From the NCBI GenBank assembly GCA_030427385.1, contig JAUHWR010000001.1, positions 992,001 to 1,056,000 of the forward strand: a stretch of 64,000 bases of DNA, written 5' to 3'. Below the pieces are notes generated by a model. The model did not search any database. It saw nothing but the letters and a program-made list of their open reading frames with translations, and was not told the origin of the DNA. Positions within the stretch are counted from its first letter, which is position 1. Each line of letters starts with the position of its first letter. The DNA is from Alphaproteobacteria bacterium (GTDB lineage: Bacteria > Pseudomonadota > Alphaproteobacteria > Micavibrionales > Micavibrionaceae). The position numbers and the translations under genes were made by a program. Positions 24,117 to 33,042 of the stretch are shown here, one piece after another.

Positions 24117-26400
24117 AATTTTGGGCTTTCGTATTTCCCGGAAGCGGCTTATGGCAGTTTCCGATTTTTTGGGCATCAGACATATTACAATCGCATACAC
24201 TATCAGCTTCTGCGCCTAAGAAAACACTTGATGGTGCGCCCATTGAAGAGCCTTTTTGCCATTTACAGACAACAGAAGCCAATTCTGTGCAGAACGTTTC
24301 TTTAACTTTTTTCGCCGATGCGCTTTTATCTAAAGATGCATGATCAGGATAATAATCGCCCCAAGATTGAGAATCACAGCTGTAATCACGCTTTTCTTTA
24401 ATTACACCAGTCCATCCGGGATAAAGCGACGAACAAGCCACATTTCTTGTTTGCGGGTCAATAGAACTATTACAGACGCAATATTCTTTTTTCACTTTAT
24501 CTGAATTAAGCGCCGAATTTTTTACATTCGCGGGAACAAGATCATTATCAAGTGTTTTTGGACCGTAACTTGAGGAAGTACATGAATATTCCTGGATAGT
24601 CGGAATTAAACGACCTGGTGTTTTTTCAGTCAGTGTCGAATCAAGCTGAGAGCATGCAACCGTATCTTTTTTAGCTTCTTTAGATACACACTCACATGCT
24701 CCCGAACCTGGCGCCAATTTCCATGGACCATCAAAACTACCGCCTACACCTGACGCCGGACAATTAAAGGTACGAATCTCATATCGTTCATTGCCAACAA
24801 GTTGTTCAGGTGGAGTGCACGGCGCCGCTCTTTTGGCATTACATTCCGTACCTGCATCACAAGTACATGTTGAATTTATATATTTTTCAACTCTTTTTCC
24901 TGACGGGCACTCTCTCATTGTTACACGTGTGTTGGTTCCACTTCGACATTGTCCACAGCTTACAACTCTAGTCTCCAATATTTCATCCGGAATACACTCA
25001 CATGTTCCATATGCCGCACTGTTTGGTTGCCAACTACCGGCTGTACATGTGAAATTCTGAGATCTGTTAACAACACCGTCGCTGTCCTTTTCATTTGCAA
25101 TATACTGATCACCCTCAAGGCCTGCTGGAATCTCTACTTCGCCTGGATGATCTGGGCATAAATCAATAGAAGTTGCCGCACAATCGCCGCCGCCTTCAAT
25201 TTGAAATGTCACGCATTCAACCTCACCCTGCGCACTAACACCGGACATCACATATCCAAGAGGGCAGGAGGCTGTTACTTCTTTTGCACATACAACTTTG
25301 TTTTGGGATATTTTTTTTACAAATTCTCCGGTTGGACATTCCATATTTTCATCATCACCGGCAATTAATGCGGCTTCAAAACACTCTGCCTCATTCCCGT
25401 ACGTACATACTTCGTTTGACTGCAAATCACCTTTAGCGCGTACATTAGCGCCAACATCTAATTCCTGCTCAGGCTCTGCCTGCGCGCCGCCAGATAGCAT
25501 CATACCTAATTTGCCATTATCACGAGCATCCATTAATTCAATATCATCTGTGTTACCCGCCAATTTAAAATAAGGGATATCATCCGTACGAATATAAGCA
25601 AAGACATCATCATACTCATTGGTATTAGAAAAATTTGTAGAGCGCTCCGCCAATCTAAATTCAGCATCTTTACCAGGCCCTGCACAATTTATCACCTCGT
25701 CATCTGTACCGGCAAAATTACATGCAATCTGCACGCCGTTACTATTGTAGGCACCATAATTATTTTCTCCGGCGCTATAAACCAAGAAATGTATCCCAGG
25801 CTCGCCCGCTGCCAAATCACCGGCTATGTCATTGTTATTCGCATCAAGAATACGGATACCGCCAAGTTCAGGTTTAAACTCACCATCTCTGGTTAAAACT
25901 TCAGTAACAGCATAAATCAATTTATTACTATAGCCATCATAACTATTACGCTCAGCCACATTTAACTGACGAAAGGGGACCGCCCCCACGATGATCCGCT
26001 TTATCAAAGCTTCCGTCGCTGGATCCGACGGATCTCTATATTGACTACTCTCAACACAGATACCCGCACGTGGGGTATTAAAACTCGTATCACATACCGC
26101 ATCTGCAACTGAGGCCGTCGTACAAACATCGCTCTCACGTCCGTAATTGGGATCATCTACACTTACTGCTGGTGGCGCGGGGCAGGGATAATGACCATTT
26201 ACGGCCAAAAATTCGGTAATTTCCCCAACCATTAATTCGGTATTTTGTTTGGTGGTAATTTCCGCTTTATTTGTAATATATAAATTATAAACAGGAACAA
26301 ACATGGAAATCATTAGTCCAAAAATGACCAGAACAAAACTGAGCTCTATCAAGCTGAAACCAGCTTGTTTCTTTACATTATGAGAGTTTGAATAATTCAT
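24094..26400 (-). CDS. Giant prepilin-like protein with Cys-rich repeat C-terminus (768 aa)
   Basis: The prepilin signal is AGFSLIELSFVLVIFGLMIS, after a short basic leader. Residues ~50-330 carry the shared domain (YPCPAP, VGAVPF, DGYSNKLIYAV, HFLVYSAGENNYGAYN, EYDDVFAYI). From ~350 on, the protein is very Cys-rich, with about six related modules of C-x-C, C and C-SW/G-W type (for example ACECVSKEAKKDTVAC, YCVCNSSIDPQTRNVAC, DYSCDSQSWGDYYP). This implies many disulfides in the periplasm or outside. It is by far larger than ordinary pilins (120-200 aa). ATG at 26400 has CCCTTTTTCTTT-type spacing on the + strand (AAAGGGAAAAAG site). Confidence 0.7.
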   Translation of the reverse strand: MNYSNSHNVKKQAGFSLIELSFVLVIFGLMISMFVPVYNLYITNKAEITTKQNTELMVGEITEFLAVNGHYPCPAPPAVSVDDPNYGRESDVCTTASVADAVCDTSFNTPRAGICVESSQYRDPSDPATEALIKRIIVGAVPFRQLNVAERNSYDGYSNKLIYAVTEVLTRDGEFKPELGGIRILDANNNDIAGDLAAGEPGIHFLVYSAGENNYGAYNSNGVQIACNFAGTDDEVINCAGPGKDAEFRLAERSTNFSNTNEYDDVFAYIRTDDIPYFKLAGNTDDIELMDARDNGKLGMMLSGGAQAEPEQELDVGANVRAKGDLQSNEVCTYGNEAECFEAALIAGDDENMECPTGEFVKKISQNKVVCAKEVTASCPLGYVMSGVSAQGEVECVTFQIEGGGDCAATSIDLCPDHPGEVEIPAGLEGDQYIANEKDSDGVVNRSQNFTCTAGSWQPNSAAYGTCECIPDEILETRVVSCGQCRSGTNTRVTMRECPSGKRVEKYINSTCTCDAGTECNAKRAAPCTPPEQLVGNERYEIRTFNCPASGVGGSFDGPWKLAPGSGACECVSKEAKKDTVACSQLDSTLTEKTPGRLIPTIQEYSCTSSSYGPKTLDNDLVPANVKNSALNSDKVKKEYCVCNSSIDPQTRNVACSSLYPGWTGVIKEKRDYSCDSQSWGDYYPDHASLDKSASAKKVKETFCTELASVVCKWQKGSSMGAPSSVFLGAEADSVCDCNMSDAQKIGNCHKPLPGNTKAQNYAGCYCG

Positions 26401-26421
26401 TTCTTTTTCCCTTTTAAAATT

Positions 26422-27939
26422 TTACGGCGTGGTATCCGGCACTTCACAAATAATATTTCCATATTGGTCAACACCAACCATAACACGTCCGGTATCAGCT
26501 GTATCGCACGTAGTTGCCGGCGCAAAAGGCGTGTATGTAAAACAAGCCGCATTATTTTTTGAAATGCCATTCATGGCAGAGTTAATCGATTCACAGCCCA
26601 TTCCTGAACCGGCAATGATAGAAGGGGAGAAGCAATCACCCAAACCATCTTGTGCACCTTGCTCGGAACATATATTTGATGCTAACGCGCGGCCGCTACC
26701 ATCAAAACCGCCCGGTTCGACTTTTATATTCCCCCCAACATCAATACCTGGCAACTTTTGGCTAAAGGAATCTATAATGTCCTCCATGGGGTTATCCACG
26801 CCAATACCTATAATTTGATACGGAGTATAAACATCAGATGACACACCGCTATCGGGACGAGACCTAGTGAACATTTTATAGCTATCGGCACGGAATGCAT
26901 AGACAACATCATCATAAAAATCTGCACCTGTACCGCCGGCATCCAATCTCAAGCCGTTTGTATAAAAAAGATTATTTCTAATTGGCTCACCTGCGCCGCG
27001 AATACAATTCATGCCGTCCAAAACATTCTCATCACATGCCCCAAGCTGACTACCATTTGCGTTATAACCTCCCAAGGCCGTTTCGCCATGCGAGATTAAT
27101 AAGACGTGATTGGCCTGATCTACATGCGCTTTATCATCTGCATCAAATGTAGCAAACGGTAAAGGCTGCCCTGGATTGGCAGGATCTTCAACACATAACT
27201 CTTCTGTTATGGTTTGGGCATCCGGCCCAATCCTTTTCGTATCATCCTTTAGCGTTGATTGAATCAGCACAGATGGGCGTTGATTATTCATAGCAACAGT
27301 TCCAGGTGTACTTTTATGTTGCTCGTCCCTCACAATATATCTTTCTTCAAACCCGCCAATGGCTACCGTGTTGCAAGAAAGTATGCCATTCGTACTTCTA
27401 GAGAAAAAATCGATCTCATAAGGTAATGTTGATGTCAAAGTTGTCGGCGGGACTTGCTCAGCATCATAATTAGGTATGCTTACCATAAACTTTGAGACGA
27501 CAAATGTAATCTTATTATCCCACCCATCTAACGCCAAATCGGCATCAATCCCCAAAGTTTGTACAGGTATAGAGCCCATTAAAACGCTTTGATCGGGATC
27601 TGAAAGCTCATTTTCAAACGCCGCGCAATTCTGCACACCGAAATTTGGGCTCGTCACAGAAGCTGTTGTGGTGGCATCTGAAAATACAAGAGTTCCGCTT
27701 CCGTCAATCGTACTCGTTACATAGTTTTCCGCAGGGCAGGGCAGATATCCATTTTCTTCATAATATTTTTGAACTGCAAATTCTATCGTATAAAAATTTT
27801 GTAGTGTCTGAGATTCCGCGCTATTTCTCTGATATAAACGATATTCCTGAATAAACGGCACAGCAATAAGCCCGATAACGATTAAGGCGATAACCATCTC
27901 CAGCAAAGTAAATCCGTACTCTTTATTCTTTGTATGCAT
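26422..27939 (-). CDS. Large prepilin-like protein (505 aa)
   Basis: First gene of the three-prepilin cluster. The ATG at 27939 gives a 9-residue leader followed by YGFTLLEMVIALIVIGLIA, a prepilin peptidase site; longer versions add unlikely residues upstream. The shared globular domain shows LPCPAENY, MGSIPVQTL, DGWDNKITFVV, HVLLISHGETALGGYN and FYDDVVYAFR. The C-terminus has several cysteines (GMGCESINS, AACFTY, TTCDTADTG). It lies 21 bp upstream of the 768-aa gene. No membrane segment other than the N-terminal helix. The function beyond an exported filament or pseudopilus subunit is unknown. Confidence 0.7.
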   Translation of the reverse strand: MHTKNKEYGFTLLEMVIALIVIGLIAVPFIQEYRLYQRNSAESQTLQNFYTIEFAVQKYYEENGYLPCPAENYVTSTIDGSGTLVFSDATTTASVTSPNFGVQNCAAFENELSDPDQSVLMGSIPVQTLGIDADLALDGWDNKITFVVSKFMVSIPNYDAEQVPPTTLTSTLPYEIDFFSRSTNGILSCNTVAIGGFEERYIVRDEQHKSTPGTVAMNNQRPSVLIQSTLKDDTKRIGPDAQTITEELCVEDPANPGQPLPFATFDADDKAHVDQANHVLLISHGETALGGYNANGSQLGACDENVLDGMNCIRGAGEPIRNNLFYTNGLRLDAGGTGADFYDDVVYAFRADSYKMFTRSRPDSGVSSDVYTPYQIIGIGVDNPMEDIIDSFSQKLPGIDVGGNIKVEPGGFDGSGRALASNICSEQGAQDGLGDCFSPSIIAGSGMGCESINSAMNGISKNNAACFTYTPFAPATTCDTADTGRVMVGVDQYGNIICEVPDTTP

Positions 27940-28054
27940 AATTTCAAAATACCACTTTTCTGCTGTTATTATAATATTAAATGATAAAATTTTAATTAAA
28001 TTATAGAAATAGACAATATCAGAAGTAATATCATGGCTATATAGCGTCACAACT

Positions 28055-30445
28055 TTATGGCGCGCTTCTTAAATAACTTCCTGTATTCACTGTGCTAGAC
28101 GTATTCATACGATAGAGTTCAGAAATCTCAGTAGAATTGAGTGCGCGGGAGTAAATACGCGTGTCGTCTATTTCTCCAAACCAATCATTTGATGCTGCGC
28201 TAGTATAGTCTCCTATTCTTAAGTCTTGAGTGCTAGTAATCACTCTTCCTGCTAAGTTAGCGCTTGTTCTTGTTAAGTCTCCATTTATGTAGCTTTTAAT
28301 ATTTAAACCATCATAAGAAAACAATACATGAGCCCATGTATCAGAAGCAATACTCTGGTTGCTACACATAGTTTGTTGCCCCATCCCTTGTATATTCATT
28401 GAAACAAAAGGCTCTAAAATACCACAACCTGAATATATACTAATGTAACTTGCAGCAGCTCCTGCATTTAAAGACATATCATGTGAGGCTGTAAAATCGG
28501 CGATATCTATTTTTACCCACTGCGCCCACGTTGTATCAATGTAGCTGTTTAAGCTCGCAGATTGATTAATTTCAACAGTTTCTTCACCATTATCGAAATT
28601 TAGTGTTTCTCTTAAAATTCCAGATTCTTGGTCTGCAAGCGTAAGTCCGTCGATCATGTTTCCATCATTATTTTGCCCCGATCGATCATAAGCAGTGGAA
28701 TTGCTGGTCCATTCGCTATCAAATGTCCAATGGCCTACCAACCCATCGTTTATGGGCGCGCCGTAATAAATTTGCGGCGCTATACCAATGCTTGGGTCAT
28801 CTTTATCCGGTCCGCTCGATTGCCCCCACCAGTTATTCTGCGCGAATAGGGCACGTCCATCATAATCAACCGCAAGATCTTCAAGAGTGTTTCCCGCTAA
28901 TACGTTATTACCCGCAGATCCCATCGTTCCGCCGCCTAAATCAACCTCAAAAGAAGCATCTGTATCATCATATACCGCTATGCCATGCTGGCTGTTTGAT
29001 GTCGTAATGCTGTTTTGTACTTTCGCGCTAAGTGTGCCGTTATTCGCTCCATGCAGGTAAATTCCCATCCGGGAATTTTGTGTTGTCACATTCTGAATAG
29101 TAACATTTCGTGCGCTGGCCGATGCTCCATCTGCTTCAACCACAATACCATCGCGCCCCGTTCCCCCATTATCAACTATCACGCCAGCAACTGTAATATC
29201 ATCCGCAGTAATTTTTACACCATCGCCCAGCGCATTAATATTACCAATAACCGGCGCCGCACCCGCGGCAGCAACAACCACTGAGGTCGGACTTGCACCA
29301 TTAGCCGTGGTAAATTTGGCATTATCATAAATAAAATTTGTCCCAGAGCCGATTAATTGCTGACCTTTTTTATTCAGAGTAATACCCTGATTTTGCCCCG
29401 CAGAACTTCCACTACCATACCTTACATAGATAATTGTTTGCTCATTTGCCGCGGCTTCAGCGGCGGCTAATGTGTTAAAAGGCGCCTCCGCAGAGCCATC
29501 GCCGCCATTTGCCGCCATATTATCTACATTTAAAACTTCTTGCGTCGCGCCGGTCACGCGGTTGAGAACCTGTACACGATCACCTCTATCAGTAACCTCT
29601 GCCCCTGTTACGATATCAATATCACGCTCCGGACTTTCATCCAGACGCGCACGCAATCCCTTCGAGCGATAGCTGGTCTTTGTTCCGAACGGAAAACGCA
29701 ATGTAGCCTCTAAGAATCCTTGACTACCTCTCACATCATCATGTTGGAAACGCGTACCAATCTGGATGTTTTCTGTGACATCAGATGCAATGCGCGCGCG
29801 CCAACCCGTAACGTCTTCAGTATAATCACCATCGAAATAATAACCGCCACCATATATCCGAAAGCTATCCGTATGCTCCTTAGCAAAGTCAATATACTGA
29901 CCCAGTTCAAAACCTAACTCCAAATCAAGACCGCGCTGTGGTTCCTCAATTAACGTCCCATTCGTATCAACGACAATTCCGGTCCCGGACAGGGCAGGGG
30001 CTTGTGGGTTAGCATTCGGAATGGAATGTTGTTTTTTGTCCGATATCGGCAAATAGCCATTAAGGCGAATATCAAAAAATGTTCCAAACCATTCCGCGCC
30101 GCCTGTTAATTGATGAAATGTACTTCCGCGCTCTGTTATTCTTCGGTCGAACCACCCGTTAACACCGGCAACACCATCCCCCAAAATTGGCAGCGATGTA
30201 AGATTGCGATATCCAACCCCTAAATTACCCTCACGGTTATTTTGATCATCGCCCATCAAGCGCAAGTCTCCGTACAATACAGAAGACTCACCCTCAACCA
30301 ATGGCACCCAAAACTCGCTCATAATAATTGATCGCTCATGTCCCATACGCCCGTTAATTTCAGCGCGCCCTTGCAACTTTTCATCAGCTAAAGCCGATGA
30401 AGATATAAGTGAAAACGCAGAGACTGATAACCATAAAAAACGCAT
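28055..30445 (-). CDS. Inverse-autotransporter-like surface protein with beta-helix and LamG domain
   Basis: The 796-aa protein starts with a signal peptide (FLWLSVSAFSLISSSALA). Residues ~20-275 look like an inverse autotransporter beta-barrel (YGDLRLMGDDQNNREGNLGVGYR, given in part; NGWFDRRITERGSTFHQL; GGAEWFGTFFDIRLNGYLP). Residues ~310-560 resemble a right-handed beta-helix (DGSAEAPFNTLAAAEAA; repeated NVTIQNV-type turns). Residues ~570-780 are a LamG/concanavalin-like domain (GLVGHWTFDSEW, WFGEIDDTRIYSRALN). It would be anchored in the outer membrane, with the passenger facing out, as an adhesin. It lies on the same strand as the prepilin genes, 116 bp upstream of the first. Confidence 0.7.
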   Translation of the reverse strand: MRFLWLSVSAFSLISSSALADEKLQGRAEINGRMGHERSIIMSEFWVPLVEGESSVLYGDLRLMGDDQNNREGNLGVGYRNLTSLPILGDGVAGVNGWFDRRITERGSTFHQLTGGAEWFGTFFDIRLNGYLPISDKKQHSIPNANPQAPALSGTGIVVDTNGTLIEEPQRGLDLELGFELGQYIDFAKEHTDSFRIYGGGYYFDGDYTEDVTGWRARIASDVTENIQIGTRFQHDDVRGSQGFLEATLRFPFGTKTSYRSKGLRARLDESPERDIDIVTGAEVTDRGDRVQVLNRVTGATQEVLNVDNMAANGGDGSAEAPFNTLAAAEAAANEQTIIYVRYGSGSSAGQNQGITLNKKGQQLIGSGTNFIYDNAKFTTANGASPTSVVVAAAGAAPVIGNINALGDGVKITADDITVAGVIVDNGGTGRDGIVVEADGASASARNVTIQNVTTQNSRMGIYLHGANNGTLSAKVQNSITTSNSQHGIAVYDDTDASFEVDLGGGTMGSAGNNVLAGNTLEDLAVDYDGRALFAQNNWWGQSSGPDKDDPSIGIAPQIYYGAPINDGLVGHWTFDSEWTSNSTAYDRSGQNNDGNMIDGLTLADQESGILRETLNFDNGEETVEINQSASLNSYIDTTWAQWVKIDIADFTASHDMSLNAGAAASYISIYSGCGILEPFVSMNIQGMGQQTMCSNQSIASDTWAHVLFSYDGLNIKSYINGDLTRTSANLAGRVITSTQDLRIGDYTSAASNDWFGEIDDTRIYSRALNSTEISELYRMNTSSTVNTGSYLRSAP

Positions 30446-30716
30446 AATTAAATAATAACGCGCTTTTACAAATGCGAAAATAGATAAACCCTAAATTTTA
30501 AAAACTGAAAAGCTTTATTATTTAGGTTCCAAGGCTATCTTGAGATGAAGGCTCATGTGAAACTTGTCTGTCACAAAAACGAGCCAAATAACTAAAAACC
30601 CCCTTCCAGTTAAACTTTTATCAATGATTTCTATTTTTATTTAAAATTTTCTTGCGTAATTATTTTTGGATATGTAAAGTTCAAAAAAATTATTAGAATT
30701 AATAGAGGAGTAAGTT
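30446..30716. other. Divergent intergenic region
   Basis: 271 bp between the leftward surface protein gene and the rightward RTX gene. It is A/T-rich, and only the ribosome site AGAGGAG of the RTX gene (30704-30710) is recognisable. Promoters for both directions are expected here, but I cannot name their elements. Confidence 0.4.
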
Positions 30717-32090
30717 ATGAGCGTAATAAATGACGCAATCGACGCAATTTCAAATATTGCACAAAATATTGGTAGTTTCATTTCAAATACATTTGATAAT
30801 GCAATAGAAGCAATAGGCGACATTATATCATCTGTTGGCTCCACCTTTAGAGGTTCCTGGGATGATAATAGCTCAACTCCAGAAAAAAAAGTAAAGGTTG
30901 CCATTGTAAGTGAAGCGCCCATTCCAAATAAAGTTGAGATCGGCTATTTTGGTTTTGACCTGTCAAAGCCCGGCGTAACAACTATGATTGCACCTGTTGA
31001 TATAGTCGGTACTATGATTGAAAGAGGCCAGGTTGCTGACGGCGTTAGTGTAAAATATGCAACCATGACTGCCGGTGAATTGGATGATCTCGGATTTTCT
31101 TCCAGAGGAAATGAGTTAAAATATATGGACATATTTGATGGCTCAATCACATATGAACTTCCTAAAGGGTACGATGGGAATGCAAGAGCGATAAATGAGT
31201 TTTACACAGATTTATTAGAAAATAATACTTTTGGTGAAATTCAAGAGGTACTTGATTCTATATACGAAGAAGAGACACCTGCATCAGACTATGTAAAGGC
31301 AGTTTCTAACCTCACTGGTAAATCAGAAAACTATGTTAAAAATAATATGGGTAGGGATCCTGATAAAGTTAATACTGGCAAAGCAAAAGATGAAGATTAT
31401 GGCCAATTTGTTAAAGGCACAAATGGTGCTGATAGATTTGTTTTTAAAGACGAAGCCCCTGTGTATGTCAATGGCGGCGCCGGAAGTGATAGAATAGCTG
31501 GCACCAGCGTAAGAGATGGTGATGTGCTTCTTGGTGAAGGCGGCAATGATACGCTCATCGGCAATGGTGGTGCAGATATAATCGATGGCGGCAAAGGCAG
31601 AGATAGTATTGATGGCGGCTTTGGTCATGATACTATTAACGGTGGCAATGATAACGACACGATAAAAGGCGGCGCTGGAAATGACATGGTAATGGGCGGT
31701 AATGGTAATGACTATATTAATGGCGGCGCCGGAAATGATTTCATCGATGGTGGTCATGGCAATGATACGTTAGTCGGTGGTGCCGGAAAAGATATCTTCA
31801 ACCTTCATGTCAGAGGACATAATGGCGATAAAACCCTTATTCTTGATCTAGACTGGAATGATACAATCCGTATCGGAGGTGAACCCGGAAGAATTAGCGC
31901 GCCTCTCAACTATAAATTTGTCAAAGCCGTTCAACATGGTAACGGAAATACCACGCTCGAAACAGTTAAACATGGGGGGGTTCGTATAATCGATGACGGG
32001 TCATTAGGTGACTATGTTTTTAAAGACACTAGAGAAGGAGTAGTCAATGCCGCTTTAGAAAACGGTGCAGATTTACTTATAGGTTTATAA
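30717..32090 (+). CDS. RTX-type calcium-binding repeat protein
   Basis: A 457-aa protein. Residues ~240-355 hold about ten nonapeptide GGxGxDxUx repeats (GGKGRDSID, GGFGHDTIN, GGAGNDMVM, GGNGNDYIN, GGHGNDTLV), which bind Ca2+ and fold into a beta-roll. Such proteins usually leave the cell through a type I secretion system using an uncleaved C-terminal signal; none of the transporter genes is near. The N-terminal ~45 residues are amphipathic (NDAIDAISNIAQNIGSFI), and the central part has no domain that I know. A well-formed terminator follows at 32115. Acidic composition fits secretion. Confidence 0.8.
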   Translation: MSVINDAIDAISNIAQNIGSFISNTFDNAIEAIGDIISSVGSTFRGSWDDNSSTPEKKVKVAIVSEAPIPNKVEIGYFGFDLSKPGVTTMIAPVDIVGTMIERGQVADGVSVKYATMTAGELDDLGFSSRGNELKYMDIFDGSITYELPKGYDGNARAINEFYTDLLENNTFGEIQEVLDSIYEEETPASDYVKAVSNLTGKSENYVKNNMGRDPDKVNTGKAKDEDYGQFVKGTNGADRFVFKDEAPVYVNGGAGSDRIAGTSVRDGDVLLGEGGNDTLIGNGGADIIDGGKGRDSIDGGFGHDTINGGNDNDTIKGGAGNDMVMGGNGNDYINGGAGNDFIDGGHGNDTLVGGAGKDIFNLHVRGHNGDKTLILDLDWNDTIRIGGEPGRISAPLNYKFVKAVQHGNGNTTLETVKHGGVRIIDDGSLGDYVFKDTREGVVNAALENGADLLIGL

Positions 32091-32114
32091 AATATTATTC
32101 TCTCATAACTAACT

Positions 32115-32139
32115 AAAAACCGCCATAAGGCGGTTTTTT
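32115..32139 (+). terminator. Intrinsic terminator of the RTX gene
   Basis: AAAAACCGCC (32115-32124) and GGCGGTTTTT (32129-32138) form a 10-bp stem with loop ATAA, ending in a T-run. It is 25 bp after the RTX stop. Confidence 0.85.
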
Positions 32140-32302
32140 ATTTCTACATTTTTATGTGTAGCTATAACTTACCAAACGACTCAAAAGCAATAAGGGGCCA
32201 CTTTTTTGGAGAGTCAGCACCATACGTCTATATCTCTCATGGAGAATCTAACCGAAATGCGAAGAAACGATGCTGGATAGTAGAGCGTTGATAAATAGAA
32301 GT

Positions 32303-32338
32303 AAATAAGCCGCCTAATTAGGCGGCTTATTTATTTTT
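32303..32338. terminator. Bidirectional terminator-like palindrome
   Basis: AAATAAGCCGCC (32303-32314) pairs completely with GGCGGCTTATTT (32321-32332), with T-rich sequence after it and A-rich before it. It can act in both directions and would stop the decayed small gene on the - strand. Between 32140 and 32302 I see no gene. Confidence 0.65.
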
Positions 32339-32355
32339 CTTCTTATTTTACTTCT

Positions 32356-32583
32356 TTAAAAATCTGGCTGTCTTGTAGGCAGATTTGCTCTTATTAAATT
32401 TTCGTTTATAATAATCGCTTCATATTGGCGTGCTTGGTGCTGTTCCCACTGTCAGTTTTTCTCGGCTTGATGTTCTTTTACATGCGCATCATGTAAATCG
32501 TAGTAATCACCTGCAGGCATTCCACCTACAGTTTTTGGAATTTTTCTATAAATATCTACTAAAGTTGTGTCGTCTAATCCCAA
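32356..32583 (-). pseudogene. Decayed small gene interrupted by TGA
   Basis: On the - strand a TTG start at 32583 (TAGGAG upstream) opens a frame of 75 codons ending TAA at 32356, with one internal TGA at 32454-32452. The parts read LGLDDTTLVDIYRKIPKT and AGDYYDLHDAHVKEHQ before the stop, and QWEQHQARQYEAIIINE after it. Both halves look like one protein, so a nonsense change is likely. No family is recognised. The 43-residue N-terminal product alone could still be made. Confidence 0.4.
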
Positions 32584-32635
32584 ATCACTTCTCCTAATTA
32601 GTTTTCATAATCTTAACATTTGATTAATTAGTTTG

Positions 32636-32886
32636 TCAACTTTTGACCTGATTATAAAAAACTTCTTTCGGTGTTTTATATCCTAAACATCTACGCGGGG
32701 TATTATTCATGATATTCTCAATGCGCTTTAATCCTTGTCACTAACGCTATCCAAATCAATCTCTCGCGGTAAGAAACGCCTGATACGATTGTTATTACAT
32801 TCAACGACATTTTCCTGCCAAGCATCAAATAAATCTGCCTGCGTTCTTCAAGTGAGAGGTGAGTATGATGTTTTTTTATGTCCCAT
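32636..32886 (-). pseudogene. IS30-family transposase remnant with internal deletion and frameshifts
   Basis: Three IS30-transposase pieces occur in order on the - strand but in different frames. The N-terminal piece MGHKK is followed by HTHLSLEERRQIY. It joins directly to a late piece, WQENVVECNNNRIRRFLPRE then IDLDSVSD. The last piece is IENIMNNTPRRCLGYKTPKE then VFYNQVKS before the TGA at 32638-32636. The whole central and catalytic part is missing. It is dead, and marks an old insertion between the RTX gene and hslO. No terminal inverted repeats were identified. Confidence 0.75.
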
Positions 32887-33042
32887 CAGCAAAATTGTTC
32901 TTTCCTGTATACATTGGAAATAAACGTTTTTCGCATTTGGGGATAGACAGTGCCCCATATAGCACAGTAAGTGTGATAATATATATTATGGAAATTAATA
33001 TAATAAATTATAATCCAATATTATAACTCACTTAAATACCGT

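Noticed and set aside
28628-29284. Several + strand frames over the inverse-autotransporter gene
   Set aside because: They are antisense shadows of a clear - strand gene and lack starts and motifs.
31323-31757. 144-aa - strand frame over the RTX repeats
   Set aside because: Repetitive Ile/Ala composition arises as the shadow of the GGxGxD repeats.
31459-31790. Regular repeats that could suggest a CRISPR array
   Set aside because: They are in-frame RTX nonapeptide codons, with no constant spacers; no CRISPR array or cas gene is seen in the window.
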